DNA of 64,000 nucleotides from Cucumis sativus (taxonomy: Eukaryota; Streptophyta; Magnoliopsida; Cucurbitales; Cucurbitaceae), in the NCBI RefSeq assembly GCF_000004075.3, contig NC_026660.2, positions 13,721,837 to 13,785,836 on the forward strand, written 5' to 3'. Both the position numbers and the translations under genes were made by a program. Below the pieces are notes generated by a model, which did no database searches, was not told the origin of the DNA, and saw only the letters and a list, made by a program, of their open reading frames with translations. Positions 44,160 through 60,123 of this stretch are shown here, piece by piece (position 1 is the first letter of the stretch; each line of letters opens with the position of its first letter).

Positions 44160-45340
44160 GATGTTCATAGGGATTTGAATTTTGACTTTAGGTTTTTTCT
44201 TCTACCCATTTTGATTAGCTGATTTTGTTTCAGTATAGATATGATTGAAGAAGTTGACAAAATCATCTTGATCTTCTTTGTGAACATTAGAAGTACTTTC
44301 TTCTTAGCTTGTGACGAAATCTGTTGAATAACAATATTGAAGTTCTTCTTAGTTCCTTTCCAACTTGGACCATGATGGCCATTAACTTTGATTTTTGGGT
44401 TAAGAATTGTTGGTTCTTTTGTTGATTTAGCTTCATATCGTGAAGATATATAGAAAACTATTTTTTTACTACATTTTTTTTTTGCAACTGTGTTGTATTG
44501 AATTCTTCCACAATTTAATTTAGTATGTGCGAAAAAGACGAGAGATACTATTGGTCTCTATGATGAACTAATTCCAACAAAAAATCTAGGCGACATGAAA
44601 ATAGTTTGAAGAATGTAGGGTTTGATCAGAAGAGTTTGGAAAAATATTGTTAGAGAAGAATTTGAACTTTCTAAAATTGGATATGGTTGAATTGTCTCAC
44701 TTACACTAAAAATATTCCATCAATCATTAAATATAATGAAAAATTTTGAATGCAAATTTTATCAAACATAATAAACTAAGAATGATTAAACTTATTTAGT
44801 TAAAACATATTGTACAGACTTGTTGATAATAATCAATATAGTAAATAGGTTTGATGAAGAAATTGATGTGAAAATCTTTTTTTTAGTATAATACTTGTAT
44901 TCCATTTAGTTGGGGTCATGACCTGCAAAATTTTAATTTTTAAAAAAGCAATTCTAGAAAGGTCTTCTTTATTCGTTGTGTGAGATATTTCAATAAATTC
45001 AGTTTTCACTATAACATATTCATAAAACATACGAGTTTTTTTAAGGATGATTTGTAATGAAATGAAAATTTGATGGAAATGTTTTTTCGATAAATATTCA
45101 GATTCAAAGATTGTGATGAAAGACGTTTAAGTTTTATTGTGGTAAGACAAGTGTGGTAATTCATTCGAGAAAGATTGATAATCAAAGAAGACTCTATTTT
45201 GAATATCAACTTTTATAGTTTCTATTTTGAAATCAAAACAAGAAAATATTGCTTCCCATTTAACAAAAATCGGTGGAGAAACTAAAATTTTAACATCATT
45301 TTGTAAAGCATCCGTTGCAACTTTATAATCAATATGTTAA
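44160..45340 (-). pseudogene. Degenerate retroelement or pararetrovirus-like remnant
   Basis: Successive minus-strand frames (including 45009-45209 and 44833-45030) read as a continuous but frameshifted Lys/Ile/Ser-rich protein. Its style resembles the N-terminal part of plant pararetrovirus-like or related reverse-transcribing element polyproteins. No reverse transcriptase, protease or zinc-finger motif is visible, so the assignment is weak. The remnant has several shifts and cannot be functional. It could equally be an old LTR-element fragment. Confidence 0.25.
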
Positions 45341-47232
45341 AGAACTCTTTATAATCAATATGTTGAAAAACTTTTATTTATTAAATCACTCTAAAATTTG
45401 TTTGAACATAGATAAACTTTCATATTTTTTTATGGTTGAATAGTTTTTTGAGCTTCCAACCAAATACTCAAAACGATATCTAACAAATTGGTATTGAGAA
45501 GTATTTGCATTTATGTGAGACGAAATAAGAAAATAACAACGTACAAACTAATAACAAAACAAGGATGAGGCGAATATAATTTTGTCTCCGTTTAGTGAAT
45601 GGAAAAAAACTAACCTCCCTCCCTCCTCCATTTTTCATGTAATCAAATTATAAAATATTGTATGATCTTTGGAGGATGCAACCTCGCAAAATAAATAAAC
45701 ATATCAAATCAAATTTAAAAGTAATTTTTGTATGTTTGACCAAATATAAACCAATTGACAAAAAATAACACAACTTGCTATTTATTTTAATTATTTCCCT
45801 CATCAACTTAAAAGAACAAGATATAAAAATCATTTTATTATTATTATTTTTCAGGAATAACTTTTGGACATCTATGGACATCTAGATGAAAGAAATAGAA
45901 ATGATTCAAAATCAGATTTAAAAAATGGAGACTAATCCAATCCAGGGATGAACTTTTGGTTTAACAGAAGAAAATACCCTTGACTTTGGAAAAACAAAAA
46001 AAGAAAAAATGACCAACACCCTGAGTGAAATTTTCTTTAATTTGTAGATCACCCAATGAACAGAAATGTTATATATGGACCAAGTCAAAAACTTGGGGAT
46101 CATCCCTTTTTCTACTAAAAGAACCAGCTGCAAGCCACAGCATGCACTACCTAGTTCATATTTTCGTGGAACCATGACGGTTCGCATCTCTCAACCCTCC
46201 CAAGGAGGCATGTTTTGGTGTTCAGGGATGCAAACTACAAGTGAGAAACAACTTGGCTGCTGGAGGAGCTGTGGCACTGAGAGGAGTAGACCATGCTGTG
46301 ATATCTTTAGTCGTCATTGGCTACCTTGAATTATGAAATATCAAGCTGACAATTTGCTCCTCTTTTACTTGGGATTATGGTTTCATGTTAAGTTACTTGT
46401 CTAGAGTGTGTAAGCTTTGAAATTTTTGCCATGGATTACGTGGAGTCTCCCATACTTTTTCCACTGTGAAAATTCCAATCTTTATCGTCTCGGTCAACCT
46501 ACTAACAACAAGATTCATCAGCCATTTTGTCCTCGCTTCCATTTGGTCAATCACATGGAAAATGTTAGGAAATTGGATTTTTCTTTTTTAAAAGGAAACA
46601 AACTCATGCATTGATAAAAATAGGAGAAATAATAGTTCATAGGACAAGAGGGTTATACAATGAGCAAGAATCAACAGATGCACCTGGACATCTCAACTAA
46701 GTTGACACTTTATAGCACCCTCATCATATTCAAACAAAAGGAGTCTAATCTAAGTAATTAAAAATCAAAAGGCTACACGCAGCCAAAACAAACCAAGCAA
46801 CGATATGATCAATCCAGCTTAAACATAGTCACTACAACCCAAAAAAATCTGAAAAAATCTGAGAACAATACAAACAGAATCTTTAGTTAGGAAATTGGGA
46901 TTTTAAAGTTAGTTCGGTAGAAGTCAAGAATCTTTAGCAGAATCTTCATGGTAAAAAGTTTTCAATTAAGCTTAGTATGAACATCCATATCAGAAGTGCG
47001 GAAACCTTGATACGTATCTGAATAAACTTATGAACAAAATACTGTTATTACGTCATGGTTTCAGTCCAAAGCAATAGAAGAGATTGATGGTTTCAAAAAA
47101 GGAAAAACCAAAACAATCAAACAATTTAATAAACTTCCTTACCCGAAAAACGGAAGTTCATGAACCAATATTTGAATATTTAGATAACAATGAAATTCAA
47201 AGAGATAAACAGGTTAATTTTAGTGGAAAGCA
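45341..47232. other. Intergenic DNA, no recognised gene
   Basis: AT-rich apart from a slightly GC-richer patch at about 46100-46330 that reads open in more than one frame (MTVRISQPSQGG, and a frame ending ISLVVIGYLEL). I do not recognise it. It may be a gene fragment or the 3' untranslated region of a neighbouring transcript. The part near 47000-47232 probably includes the 3' UTR of the F-box gene. Confidence 0.4.
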
Positions 47233-50200
47233 TTAGAAGATCACCTGGAATGCTTTGTCCCTCCAGTACAATATGCATCCACGGGTTTCCATGTATTTAC
47301 GAAAAGATGGAGGAAGCGAGGATTTGAACGACAAGTGCAGCTTCACCTTTCTTAGACCACTACCAACCAGCAGGGCAGCAGTTAGGCCATCTGGAGTCAA
47401 GCCAGCCAAATGCAAGATGGTCATGTTTCTCAGGCAGTTAATGCTTGCTAGAGACAATAGACCAACATCTGTAACCGAACAATATGATAAGTTTATCTGC
47501 AACCAAATGAGGAACATCTTTAGCGGTACAGCTTATACCAAACTCATTTTCAGGGTCAATAGAGAATATAGGATCGTGCCTGCTTCAAGTTGTGAGAGAA
47601 TTGGGCGAGTGGAAGCATCCCATCATCATTTACATTGACACATTTCTTTATATCCAGCACAGTAAGTTGTTTACATCCCATTGCTATGGCTGAGAGGCCA
47701 ATGGATGAAATGCAACAACACCCTCGAATTTCAAGGGCTTTTAAATTCAAACATTTTGACAAGGATATTAATGAAGAATCTGTAATTTTATCGTTATAAG
47801 CAATGTTAATCATCTCAAGAGCAGGACAACCCCCAGCAGTTGCTGCAATGCCTCTGTCTGTAATTCCTGTTGACCTAACAAAACGAAATGAAAAAAGAGA
47901 ACTTACTAAATTAATTCTAAAGTTTCAGCATTGTGATGAGTCGTAAGTCTTTGGTATAGTAATCTAAAGATGTGCTATTTGGACTTGATGTTTTCTACAT
48001 GTCAAAGAAATACAATCTCGAATGTGTAATACCAACAACAGATAAATCCTTCCTAAATTTCTACCGAAGTAGGAAGTTAACGAAGTTCCAACTCAAATAG
48101 GGGATTCTAAAGGTACGAACACCATACCTGTATAAATCAAGCTCTTTGATTTTTGGACAACCACTTGCAATGTGGCATAGACCATCATCATTTATATTCA
48201 AGCAAATTCCCAGCTTAAGAACACTAAGTCTTGAACATTTTGAGATTGACTTCAAACCTAAACAAGAAAAGCAACATTAATATTATAAACTAAAAAGATT
48301 CATGTACTATACAACGTAAAAAGGAGCTGAAATTCTCGTCCAACCTTCATTGTCGATCTCATTGTCAGTGAGGTCAAGTTCCTCCAAGTACGGACAACGT
48401 TGTCCTATCAACACATAGGCCTCTCTAGGAACTAGACTACAAGATTCCATTTTAAGGGAAACAAGGAAAGAACATGAACTCGTAATGCTGTTAATGGATC
48501 CATAAGTTATCTTGCGGCAGCATGTGATGTCTAATTTCCTCAACTGCTTGTGTTTTTGCACAAGAATGGAGAGACACTCATCCGTCACGCCTGCACACTT
48601 GCTCAAACTCAACTCCTTAAGAGATGCACGCCAATTTGCAATGGTTTTTACCCCAGAAGTAGTAAGTGAACAACAATCCAATTTTATTGATTGTAAACCA
48701 GAAAAATTATGCAAACATTTTGCCATGTCCGTTGTGATCTGATGTAAGAACATAATCAGACATGCACAATAATCTCAAATTATCACTAAAATACAAGCAC
48801 ATTCACACTTACTGAAGAGCCGTATGATAAGTTGAGCTTTTGAAGGTTTTCAGAGCCAATAATCAAAGAAGACAAACCCGAATGGCTGATACTTGGACAG
48901 CGAGACAGATTGAGAAACTGCCAACAAATTTGCACTAATATCAGATGTAGTTACATTGAAACTGCAGAAATATGTTGCCCCAACCACAGTGAAAATTCTC
49001 GGTTGAAATCTCAGAGTTTCGAGTTAGGAAGAATTTCGATTTCCCTCCATTTCTCAAAAATTTCACGAAATTTCCAAATTTTCCATCGAAATTTCATTTT
49101 CTCAAGCAATCAGATATGCTAGCTCAATTGAAGTTTTTTCAGTTTTATGGTCTTATCTTGATTACTAAAATTGTATAGTTTCATACAACAATTCATAATT
49201 TAACTTCAAATTTGAATTGATGTGAGTTTTGTTTCTTTTACCATCAAGACCTTTTGTTTCCATTTCCTTTTTAAATATACGCTCCCCTGTGGACATTCAC
49301 ACAGATATTAACAATATACATCTACATGTTGATTACTTGAAGATTAAAAATGGTCATCCATAGTCTCATTAAGCTATAATCAAAATTTCATTAACTAACT
49401 ATAACAAATTCCATCAATTTCCAAAAATTTTCCTAAAGCTTCCATGGATATTTCCATAAAATCGGAACCCAAAATTTTGAACCATGGTGGTCCATCAAAG
49501 AAAAAGCCTAAATTAACAGTATACCCAAGAAAACAAAGAATGTACCTTCAATGAGTTTCTCTTGCAGTTACGTTTAAGAGCTTCGAGGCCTTCATCATCA
49601 ATTCCATGGCATTCCTCGAGAATGAGCTCTTCAAGATGTTGCAATTGAAGAATTGTTGGAAGACATTTCTCAGTAATCTGTAAAAAAAATCTTCATTAGC
49701 TTTGGAACAGAGAGAGGGGGGGAGAAGAAAGAAGGGGAAAATACCGGCAAGAAAGAAAGATCCAAACTCCTTAGCTCCTTGCATTTGGTTGCAATCAAAC
49801 CAACCCCCAAATCAGTAATATGCAAACACCAATTCAAACACAAGAGTTTCAACTTCTTGCATCCAACAGCTACACAACCAATCCCCATATCCGTAATCGA
49901 TTTACACCTGGACAACCAAAGTTTCTCCAAGTTTTTCGCCTCGGCTAAGACCTTGATCACCGAGTCAGTCAGTGCGACTCCATTGGACAAGTTAATCTCA
50001 ACCAACCCAGTACAACTCGTAACCAAATTGGACAATCCCACATTGGAAAACGACCTAGACCGAGACAAATCGATGGAACGAAGCGTCGTCTTCCAAGCAG
50101 TCGATACTGAAATTAGAAAAGAATCTTCGACATGTGGGCAAAGGGTAAGGTCAAGTTTGGAAATGGAAGGGTAACGAGGGGATACAGTTCGAATCGGGTG

Positions 50201-50410
50201 GGAATGGAGTGGCCTTAGAGATCTACGGTGGAGGGATTCGGCGGCGTAGAAGGACTTAGAGAGGAGAGAAAAGGATTTTCGAGAAAAAGGGTCGTCGTGA
50301 AGATGGTCGAGAATGGCAAAGATGATCTCCTCTGTGAGATGATCGAAGGGGCTGGAAAATGAGTGGAGCTTCTTGTTCAGGGATGGGGTAGAGTGGGAGT
50401 TGGAGAACAT
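47233..50410 (-). CDS. F-box/LRR-repeat protein, FBL3-like
   Basis: Seven exons (minus order): 49745-50410, 49546-49677, 48813-48917, 48345-48738, 48128-48257, 47580-47874 and 47233-47496. Joined in frame they give 661 residues, close to Arabidopsis FBL3 (about 665). The F-box lies at about residues 23-65 (HLTEEIIFAILDHL). It is followed by about 20 Cys/Asn-type LRRs (LTLCPHVEDSFL, LWLSRCKSITDMGIG, LDITCCRKITYGSI, LKLGICLNINDDGL) and the family C-terminus GCILYWRDKAFQ. Such proteins bind SKP1 through the F-box and recruit targets to an SCF E3 ubiquitin ligase through the LRRs. The Met at 50410 (MFSNSH) is preferred. An upstream in-frame Met at 50500 would add a hydrophobic 30-residue leader not expected here. 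Intron 6 appears to start with GC (AAGCAG|GCACG). Otherwise the junctions are GT-AG. Confidence 0.93.
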
Positions 50411-51712
50411 GGTGAAATGGGTTTGTGAAAGAAGAGAGGAAGAAGGAAGAAGTAAAAAAAAGGCGTAAAACAGGGGAGGTTGGTTTGAAGAGTCCAGCAA
50501 GAGAAGGTTGAAGAGAAGTCATCTGGGGGAGTACGGAACAGAGGTACGGAAAATTACATGAAAGTCCTTCATGGTCCAATTTGGGAAATTTTGTCCATCC
50601 CATTCTCCTAATTTTGTGTTTATTTATATACATCTTTTCCTTCCAAATACTTTTTTATCCAAAATCATAGGTTCAATCTCCTACTTCCCACAACCAATTT
50701 GGATCTCTTGGATGTTAGAAAGAAAGACAATGGTAATAGAAGGAAGTATAAGGGAGAGATAGGACATTGGCATCTGGTGGGTTAAAAGATTAAGGTGAAG
50801 ATTGTTTATATACTAAAAGGAAAGGAAGTAAAATTGGGTATCATATGCTATAAAATTGAGAATAAAATAAGTAACAATAATAGAAAAGAAAGAAAAAAAG
50901 AGAGAGAGAGAGAGAAGAAAAAGAGGGAAAGAATGGGCAAAGGACGAATACAAACTGGAGGTGGTACTACGATCTCTGAGTTGGCCCCCACTTTCATTTA
51001 TTCTTACTACTTCATTTATTCTTACATACAATTACACGTCCCAATCTCTACTCTTAATTTGGCCTCTCCCCGGAATGGACCATCCATCATCAATGCCTCC
51101 TTGGATCATCATCATCAATTCCTCCTTTTTTTTTTTTTTTTTGTTACATATAATTTCTCATCTTATAACTTCTTTTCAATATATACTATGTTATATTTGC
51201 AATCTTCATCTTCAACATTTATATTTCAAATATCTTCCTTTCATATTTATTATATGCTATGGGAGAGTTTAATCCTCTTTATAATATATACTGTATTACA
51301 GTTTTAATATTTCTTTTTCAAATGTTTTTCTTTTTTTTTAAAAAAATGTTTAAATTATTTTCATATATGACATTCTTTTTTTATTTAGTGCAAGGGTGAA
51401 TATCACATTTTGACACAGATTTACCAAACATTGTGATTCATTTAACTATTAGTAAAAAAAAATGGTAACTTTAGGCTATTATTATAACTGGATCTATTTA
51501 ATTAACTATGATACTAATGCAGAAAGCCTCCTAGTTTTTGCAAGTTTGGCCTTCTAAATACTTTTCACTCTAATTTAGTCACACTAATCAGACTCAAAAT
51601 GATTTAAATGATTCTAAGGTTTAAAATAAATTTAAACCCTCATTTGATGATGTGCATATCATGATCATTTAACAAAATGTGTTTAATTTAGATCTTGTTT
51701 GATAACTTTTTG
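50411..51712. other. Upstream region of the F-box gene and spacer
   Basis: Contains a GA-repeat tract (about 50899-50916), a run of about 20 T at 51126-51143, and CT- or AT-rich stretches. No gene is supported on either strand. The promoter of the F-box gene must lie at its left end, but no clear TATA element stands out. Confidence 0.5.
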
Positions 51713-51717
51713 TTTAA

Positions 51718-52404
51718 TGTTGACTTTTGACTTTGAAAAGTCAAACTTTGACCGGCCTTATATTCAAATGTGATTTGAATTTTGAAAAAATGAATGCGGA
51801 TTCATGCTCGGGAGGTTGGAATTAGTCAAGACAGACAAAATGGTAAAAAGTCAAAATATTGACTTTTGACTATAAAAAGTCAAAGTTTGACTTTTGACTT
51901 AAAATATCTAATAACCATTTTACCCTTGGACTAAGTTAGTGGAAAAATACAACATTTTGTTGGATAATCCCACTAACTCTTAATGGGATATGTGGCTATA
52001 TGAGATGTAGACACCTAGCCCACTAAGTTTCACTAATTGTTAGTGGAACATTAGGTGTTGAGATTTGTCAAATTAATTACATGCATTTTTGCAGGTAATT
52101 AGGTTATAAATAGGGGAGTTTTCAAATGGTTGAAAACTTTTGCGTTTTTGAATATACTCCAATATCTCAACCAAGAAAAAAAAACTTCTACCTTCCAATT
52201 TTCTTTTATCTCCATTACTTTCTACATCAAATTGGGTCCCACAACCCGGTTCTTTGTCCGGAGGATAGTAGTTGAGCACTAGTGGTCGTCTCGGTTTGAA
52301 TTGCTAAGGAGGTATCAAAGTTTTTGAAAGCTTCAAAGGTAATATTTCCTAAAACCCTAATTTGATTAGTTTAGGGTTACTTTCTAACCATATAGAATTC
52401 TCCA
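51718..52404. mobile_element. Candidate solo LTR, 687 bp
   Basis: Starts TGTTGACTTTTGACTTTG and ends GAATTCTCCA, flanked by the pentamer TTTAA at 51713-51717 and 52405-52409. The left part has inverted and direct TTTGACTTTTGAC / AAAAGTCAAA motifs. A TATAAATAGGGG box lies at 52105, near the middle, as in the U3-R boundary of plus-strand LTRs. No internal domain or second LTR is nearby. The AT-rich target duplication could be coincidence, so the boundary call is moderate. Confidence 0.5.
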
Positions 52405-52409
52405 TTTAA

Positions 52410-54545
52410 AGGTAATAATGAACTTGTTTTGGAATGGTAGATTTCCACAGGTGTTGGTATATTTCGTATCTCGAATGAGTTAAACGTAGATACTCAGAAG
52501 AATCTGACGAGGATTAGAGGTGATGATGAGATTTGTGGTTAGAGTGTATTGAAGAGGGAGAAGAGAAGTTAGGTTAGATAGAGGTTGGGGAAGGGGATGA
52601 GATGGGAACTTGTTTGGATCTTATGATTTGACATCAAATAATGGGAAGCGGAGGGAATGTGAAAGAAGCCCATAATAATAGTTTGAGATGATTATATACA
52701 TTTCGTCTCCTGTTAGAGAATGATGGATGTTGTTGTAATATTGAGTGTGAGAGATTCAAAATTGGGAGGAAGGAGGAGTTCTCCCCTTAATTGGTTTCAA
52801 ATAAGACAACGTGGGTGTGAATAACAAAGAGAAGTGGGCAGTTGATTAAGAAAACTTAATAGTAATTAAATTGTAGTAGGTAGTGTAGTGTAGTGTAGTG
52901 TATTCATAAATCTAATTTTTGTCACATCATTTTATTGTTACATAACTAGGACCCACTATTCTAACCCTTCAAAACCCAAACAGGCACCTCCATTTTTAAT
53001 CCCCACCTGGGTTTACCTAATTTTAATTTTCCTTTCTTTCTTTCACAAAACTTCATCACCTTTTATTTATAATATTGGTGTCCAGTCAACTCCTTTCCTT
53101 CTCCATAATACATCTCATTTCTGTGCTTAATTATATGTACTCAAAATGTTGAAGATTATTGTGTCAACCCAATACAATCATTCCCCACTTCACCTATACT
53201 CTTCTCATCCATCTTTCTTATTACACTAATATTAGGGTTTTTAAACACTTCTCATTCTTTTACCCCCACTAACTTTTTCTTTCATTCAACCTCCAACTTA
53301 CCTAAATTATCCTTCAATTCAACTCACCTCCCTACTATATATATATATAACATATATACATATTCTAATAAATAATATTTTTACTTTTCTATTTGCTACC
53401 AACTAAATTTAACTTATAAAATAAACCAAATTTCAAATATTGATGCATGTCAAAAAACATCATCAATCAACAATTATTAAAATAAAAAATTGAGCCAATC
53501 AATTATAAACAACTTTAAATAATTTTGAAAGACATTAATTAACATCATTATTATTTACACTATATTTGCAATAGTCAATAGTCAAATATGGTTCTTTTTC
53601 TTTTAACCTTTTTCTAAATTTGTTTAAGATATAACAAAGATGCCGATCAATCTTTAATAAACAGAGATGAAAATATGAATATAATAATAAAAATTAATAA
53701 CTACGATCATGTTAAACAATGAAAATAGACGTAATATTTAGAGCTAAAAAAAGATGATAATACGATGTATAAATCCATTTTATAGGAAAAGTCGACTATT
53801 GAGTTGTTCTAGTCATATATTAAAAAGCAAAATCAATACATTTAATCGATTTATTCTAATTCATTTTAATTTTCTTATGATTATGTCAAACTAAGTAGCG
53901 ATCAAATGTTTTAATAGATGGAATGTTTAATTTACTATCCCTTCAATTGTAATAAAAATAATTACAATGGGTTTGATAAATGACATTTATGAACGAAATA
54001 CGAGTAAGATATCTATGTCCTCTCAAAAAAAAAGAAGTGATATTTAGGACCTAGACTTAGAACTTAGAAATTAAATTTGATACCACAAATATGAATTTAG
54101 ACTCAACATTCAAGTTCTACAATAAAATAAAATAAAAAAATAAAGAAAAGCTAAAATAAATGTACAATTTCGTAGACATTGATTATATGATCAAAATAAA
54201 ATATGAATAAGTAGCTAGTAAGATTAAAATATTATTTTCATTCCCTGCTTTAATTTAATTTGGAGATTTATTCAATTTTGATTGTCGTAGTTTTTGAATT
54301 TTAGAAACATGTTCTCATATTATATTTTTATAATTGGAAACAATAATTTTAATTAGAAGTGCATTTGAAATTTAAATAACCCCGAGATAGAGCAATGGAA
54401 ATGACATTTTAATGGAGAAAATAAGCGTTAACAAACTTAATTTATACAATTTTGACACTCAAATCTCACACAACATAAATCAAATCCAAATTCAAACCGA
54501 ACTCAAATCCAAATCCAAATCCAAAGACACACAAACCATCATCAA
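52410..54545. other. AT-rich intergenic DNA
   Basis: Includes a GTAGT(GTAGT)n-type minisatellite at about 52878-52902 and TA tracts near 53337. No coding region or RNA gene was recognised. The right end is the 3' flank of the first peroxidase, with TCAAATCCAAA-type direct repeats at about 54480-54525. Confidence 0.5.
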
Positions 54546-55695
<1,150 letters not shown>

Positions 55696-55793
55696 CTGAT
55701 CAGATATTATATTCTTGGCTTTTAATTCTTGCAGTTTGCAACAATAATATTTATTGGCAATTCCACAATGAAGTTGACAAGGAATGTGTTCGC

Positions 55794-55801
55794 TTTATAT
55801 A
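55794..55801 (-). promoter_or_regulatory. TATA box of peroxidase copy 1
   Basis: TATATAAA about 100 bp upstream of the ATG. The surrounding TTCCACAATGAA and TTTATATAGG context is conserved upstream of copy 2. Confidence 0.6.
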
Positions 55802-58668
55802 GGGAAAAATGAGAGAGAGCTCAATTATCAACAACCATTGACAAAGTCTCCCATGGTGATTATAATATAATTTATGTTTAAGCTTCTGAATTTTATATTT
55901 TGCAAACATTGATAGGAGAGAGTTTGAAATAGTGTTAAAAAAAATATGTTCTCTTCTTTTTTTTTTTTTTTTCATAAAACAAAATAGAAAAGCTTTCTGA
56001 AAATATGTTTTAAGTAATTTGTTCTAGATATCAACATCTTTTTATGGTATAGGAAATGACTTATAAAATTAGTTTAGATTGTGTTGCTTCTTGAGTAACT
56101 GTACATTTAAAGGCACGTTTGCAAATTTATTACCCTGTGGATTTTATTAGTTTTAACTAATTGAATAGTTTAATCTTTTAAGTTTGAGAAACTATTTTAA
56201 ATGATTGCTAATTAAAGTCCAGTTAGTTGCTAACTTTACCCTAACAAAAGTTTGAAAAATTCGTTAATTCTTCTCTTGTTCACCTCCCTCCCACGTAATC
56301 ATAATTATTGTCGTCATCGATCCATTACAAAGAAGTGATCTAAATCTAGACCAAAACAAAAATTCTCTACCTTATTGTTCAAGATCTACAATGAGTGTGA
56401 CAATAATTAGATGAAGGGAGCAGCATCTACATTGATGCCAAATCAAAAAATAAAAGAAGAAATCGATAAATATGGTCACAAATCTAATAATTGTGATATT
56501 ATTATTAACTAGTAGTCAAAGTAATTCATCAACTATTTAAAACCAGTTCTTCACCCTTTATTTATTTTTAAAATGTAAGAACTAAGTAGATTGAGAAATT
56601 CAAAAAATTTCGATCCATATAATCAAATTTTTATTTAGAATATCTCAATATCCAATATGGATCAACTCATCCCATTTTAATTAATACATATGTTTGAGTT
56701 ATGATCTGGTGAAGAAGTTAACAGTATTATTATGTCACCCTGATAGAATTATTCCCATTTCACCTACTTTTCTTATCACAATTAATACATTATTATAATC
56801 TTTTCAAAAAAGAAAAGCTTAATTTAAATGATAAAAGTAGATATAAATTATTATTTTTAGGAAAGTAAATGTATTATAACTTATACACAAATTGAAACAA
56901 TAAGAAGAATATTTAATTTTTATGAGAACGATATTTAAACATACATAAAATAAGTAGCACCGCGTTGAATATGAATTAAAACCATTAAACAATGGAAAGT
57001 ATGCTTAATTAGCATGTTAATTAAACTATCATAATATGTTTTATGAATCCATTTGGTATTATATAACAAAAGTCAATTGTTGGGTTGTGCCAATCTCATA
57101 GATCAATTTTCTTATCCACCAAACTTATATTGAAAAGTAAACCCAATAGTTTAACTTAATCAATTTTTGTACTTTAGCCCTTTTTTTTTTTTTTTTTTTT
57201 TTTGTTAACTTAACTTGGATACAATTACCTAGTTGTTTTTTAGACACAATTATGATAGTTTGACGGTTGATTAAGTATCATTATCCTTAAAAAAACAAAT
57301 GTGATATTTCATATAATTTGATGATTGATTGGAGAATGTGGCGTCGGCTTTTCATATGATATTGCAAAATTTGACTCGTACTTAAGTGTGATGAACCAAA
57401 TTAAATAGTACTGCCTAATTTTGAACTTTTTATGAAGTACTTTTAGGGTCCTAAACTATTAACCCTATGTGACTATGGCTAATACAAACTTAGATAAAAA
57501 AAAAAAAAAGATTGACATAATCTAATGTTCTAAAGGGTTTGCTCTATATATGTCTGTCTTGGTTAATAAACAAAGGATTATTCAAATTGTATACTAATTG
57601 ATGTAGATTATTACACTAATAAGGGAAATAAACTCAATAAAAGTAGACTCGCTATAGGGAAAGAGCAAAATTACTTTTTGGGCACGAAATAACTTTTTCT
57701 CCTATCGTTTAGGGTATTTGCATATTTAAATAGGATTTGGCTAACTAATGTTAAAAAGAAAATAAGAAAAATAACATTAGATAAAGTGAAAAACATATTA
57801 TAAAAAATAAAGAGTGGGAGGAAGATGTAAAACAATTGAAGAACTTGTATTAAACCAATAATAGAAATGACAGTACACAGTTTGAAATGGAATTAATAAT
57901 AAGCTAAAAAGAGTGCAATAAATTTAAGAACAAATGTCGTAATTAAGATGTAGATGGCATTAGTGACGAAGATGGCTATGTGGTCTAGAAACATATAGCG
58001 CATAAATTTGAAAAATATTCCAATGCATAAAATTAAAGAAACCATCTACAATAATATTCTCTCACAGTCAACAACTAAACCATTGTGAAGGAGAGTTGAG
58101 TCTTTAATATACCATAAATATATATGTGGTTGGGTTTCGCTTATACAAATGTATAGAATTAGAGTGTTTCTCTCCCTCTATCTTCTTTTTTATCTCTCTT
58201 TGCTATGGTTAATGTTATTTTTAGTATTACATATTTCAACTAATTCAACCATGATTGGAACTAGTTTTTAATAACCAAATCACTTTAACTAATATTCATT
58301 ATGGTTTGGATCTAAAATTTATTATATATTTTTTTATTGTGCTATACATATGATAATATTTTGAACTGATTAATGGTTATATTTGCATCCGATCGTTGAA
58401 GGGATAGACGATATATTTAAAAAAAGTTGTGAATATAATGCATATAATACTCATAAATATACATTTCCAAACACTAAAGAATGCACATAATAGAAATACA
58501 TACACCACTTTTACACTTCTATTGACACCCAAATCCCAAACAACATAAACCATGTGTAGAAATCCAAATTCAAATTAAAAAAAAAACTATTTGAACATAT
58601 AAAAACAAACAAACAAACAAGTGTCATTTTTAAAAAACCAAATAGTTATTAAGCTAGACTCAAATATT
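55802..58668. other. Promoter of peroxidase copy 1 and spacer
   Basis: A spacer of about 2.9 kb between the tandem peroxidases. It is AT-rich with homopolymer runs (23 T at 57181-57203). It contains no gene that I can support. Its right end, close to 58660, is the 3' flank of copy 2. Confidence 0.5.
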
Positions 58669-60037
<1,369 letters not shown>

Positions 60038-60115
60038 TAGAAATGTATAGGTATTTGCTTTACTTCTTGTAATTTGCAATAATATTTGTTTGCATTCCAC
60101 AATGAATGTGTTTCC

Positions 60116-60123
60116 TTTATATA
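60116..60123 (-). promoter_or_regulatory. TATA box of peroxidase copy 2
   Basis: TATATAAA about 80 bp upstream of the ATG, in the same CATTCCACAATGAATGTGTT context as copy 1. Confidence 0.6.

Noticed and set aside
46066..46329. Plus-strand 87-residue frame with a Cys-rich segment
   Set aside because: Other frames look equally protein-like and no family was recognised; kept only as an unassigned GC-richer patch.
47233..47260. Possible GT donor (CAG|GTGATC) before the stop codon of the F-box gene
   Set aside because: Ending at the nearby stop gives 661 residues, matching the family length; no convincing further exon was seen to the left.
50411..50500. Upstream in-frame Met as start of the F-box protein
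   Set aside because: It would add a hydrophobic leader ahead of a cytosolic/nuclear F-box protein; the Met at 50410 fits better.
50795..51307. 170-residue plus-strand frame
   Set aside because: Starts in low-complexity Lys/Glu repeats and ends in Phe/Ile-rich AT sequence; consistent with non-coding promoter DNA.
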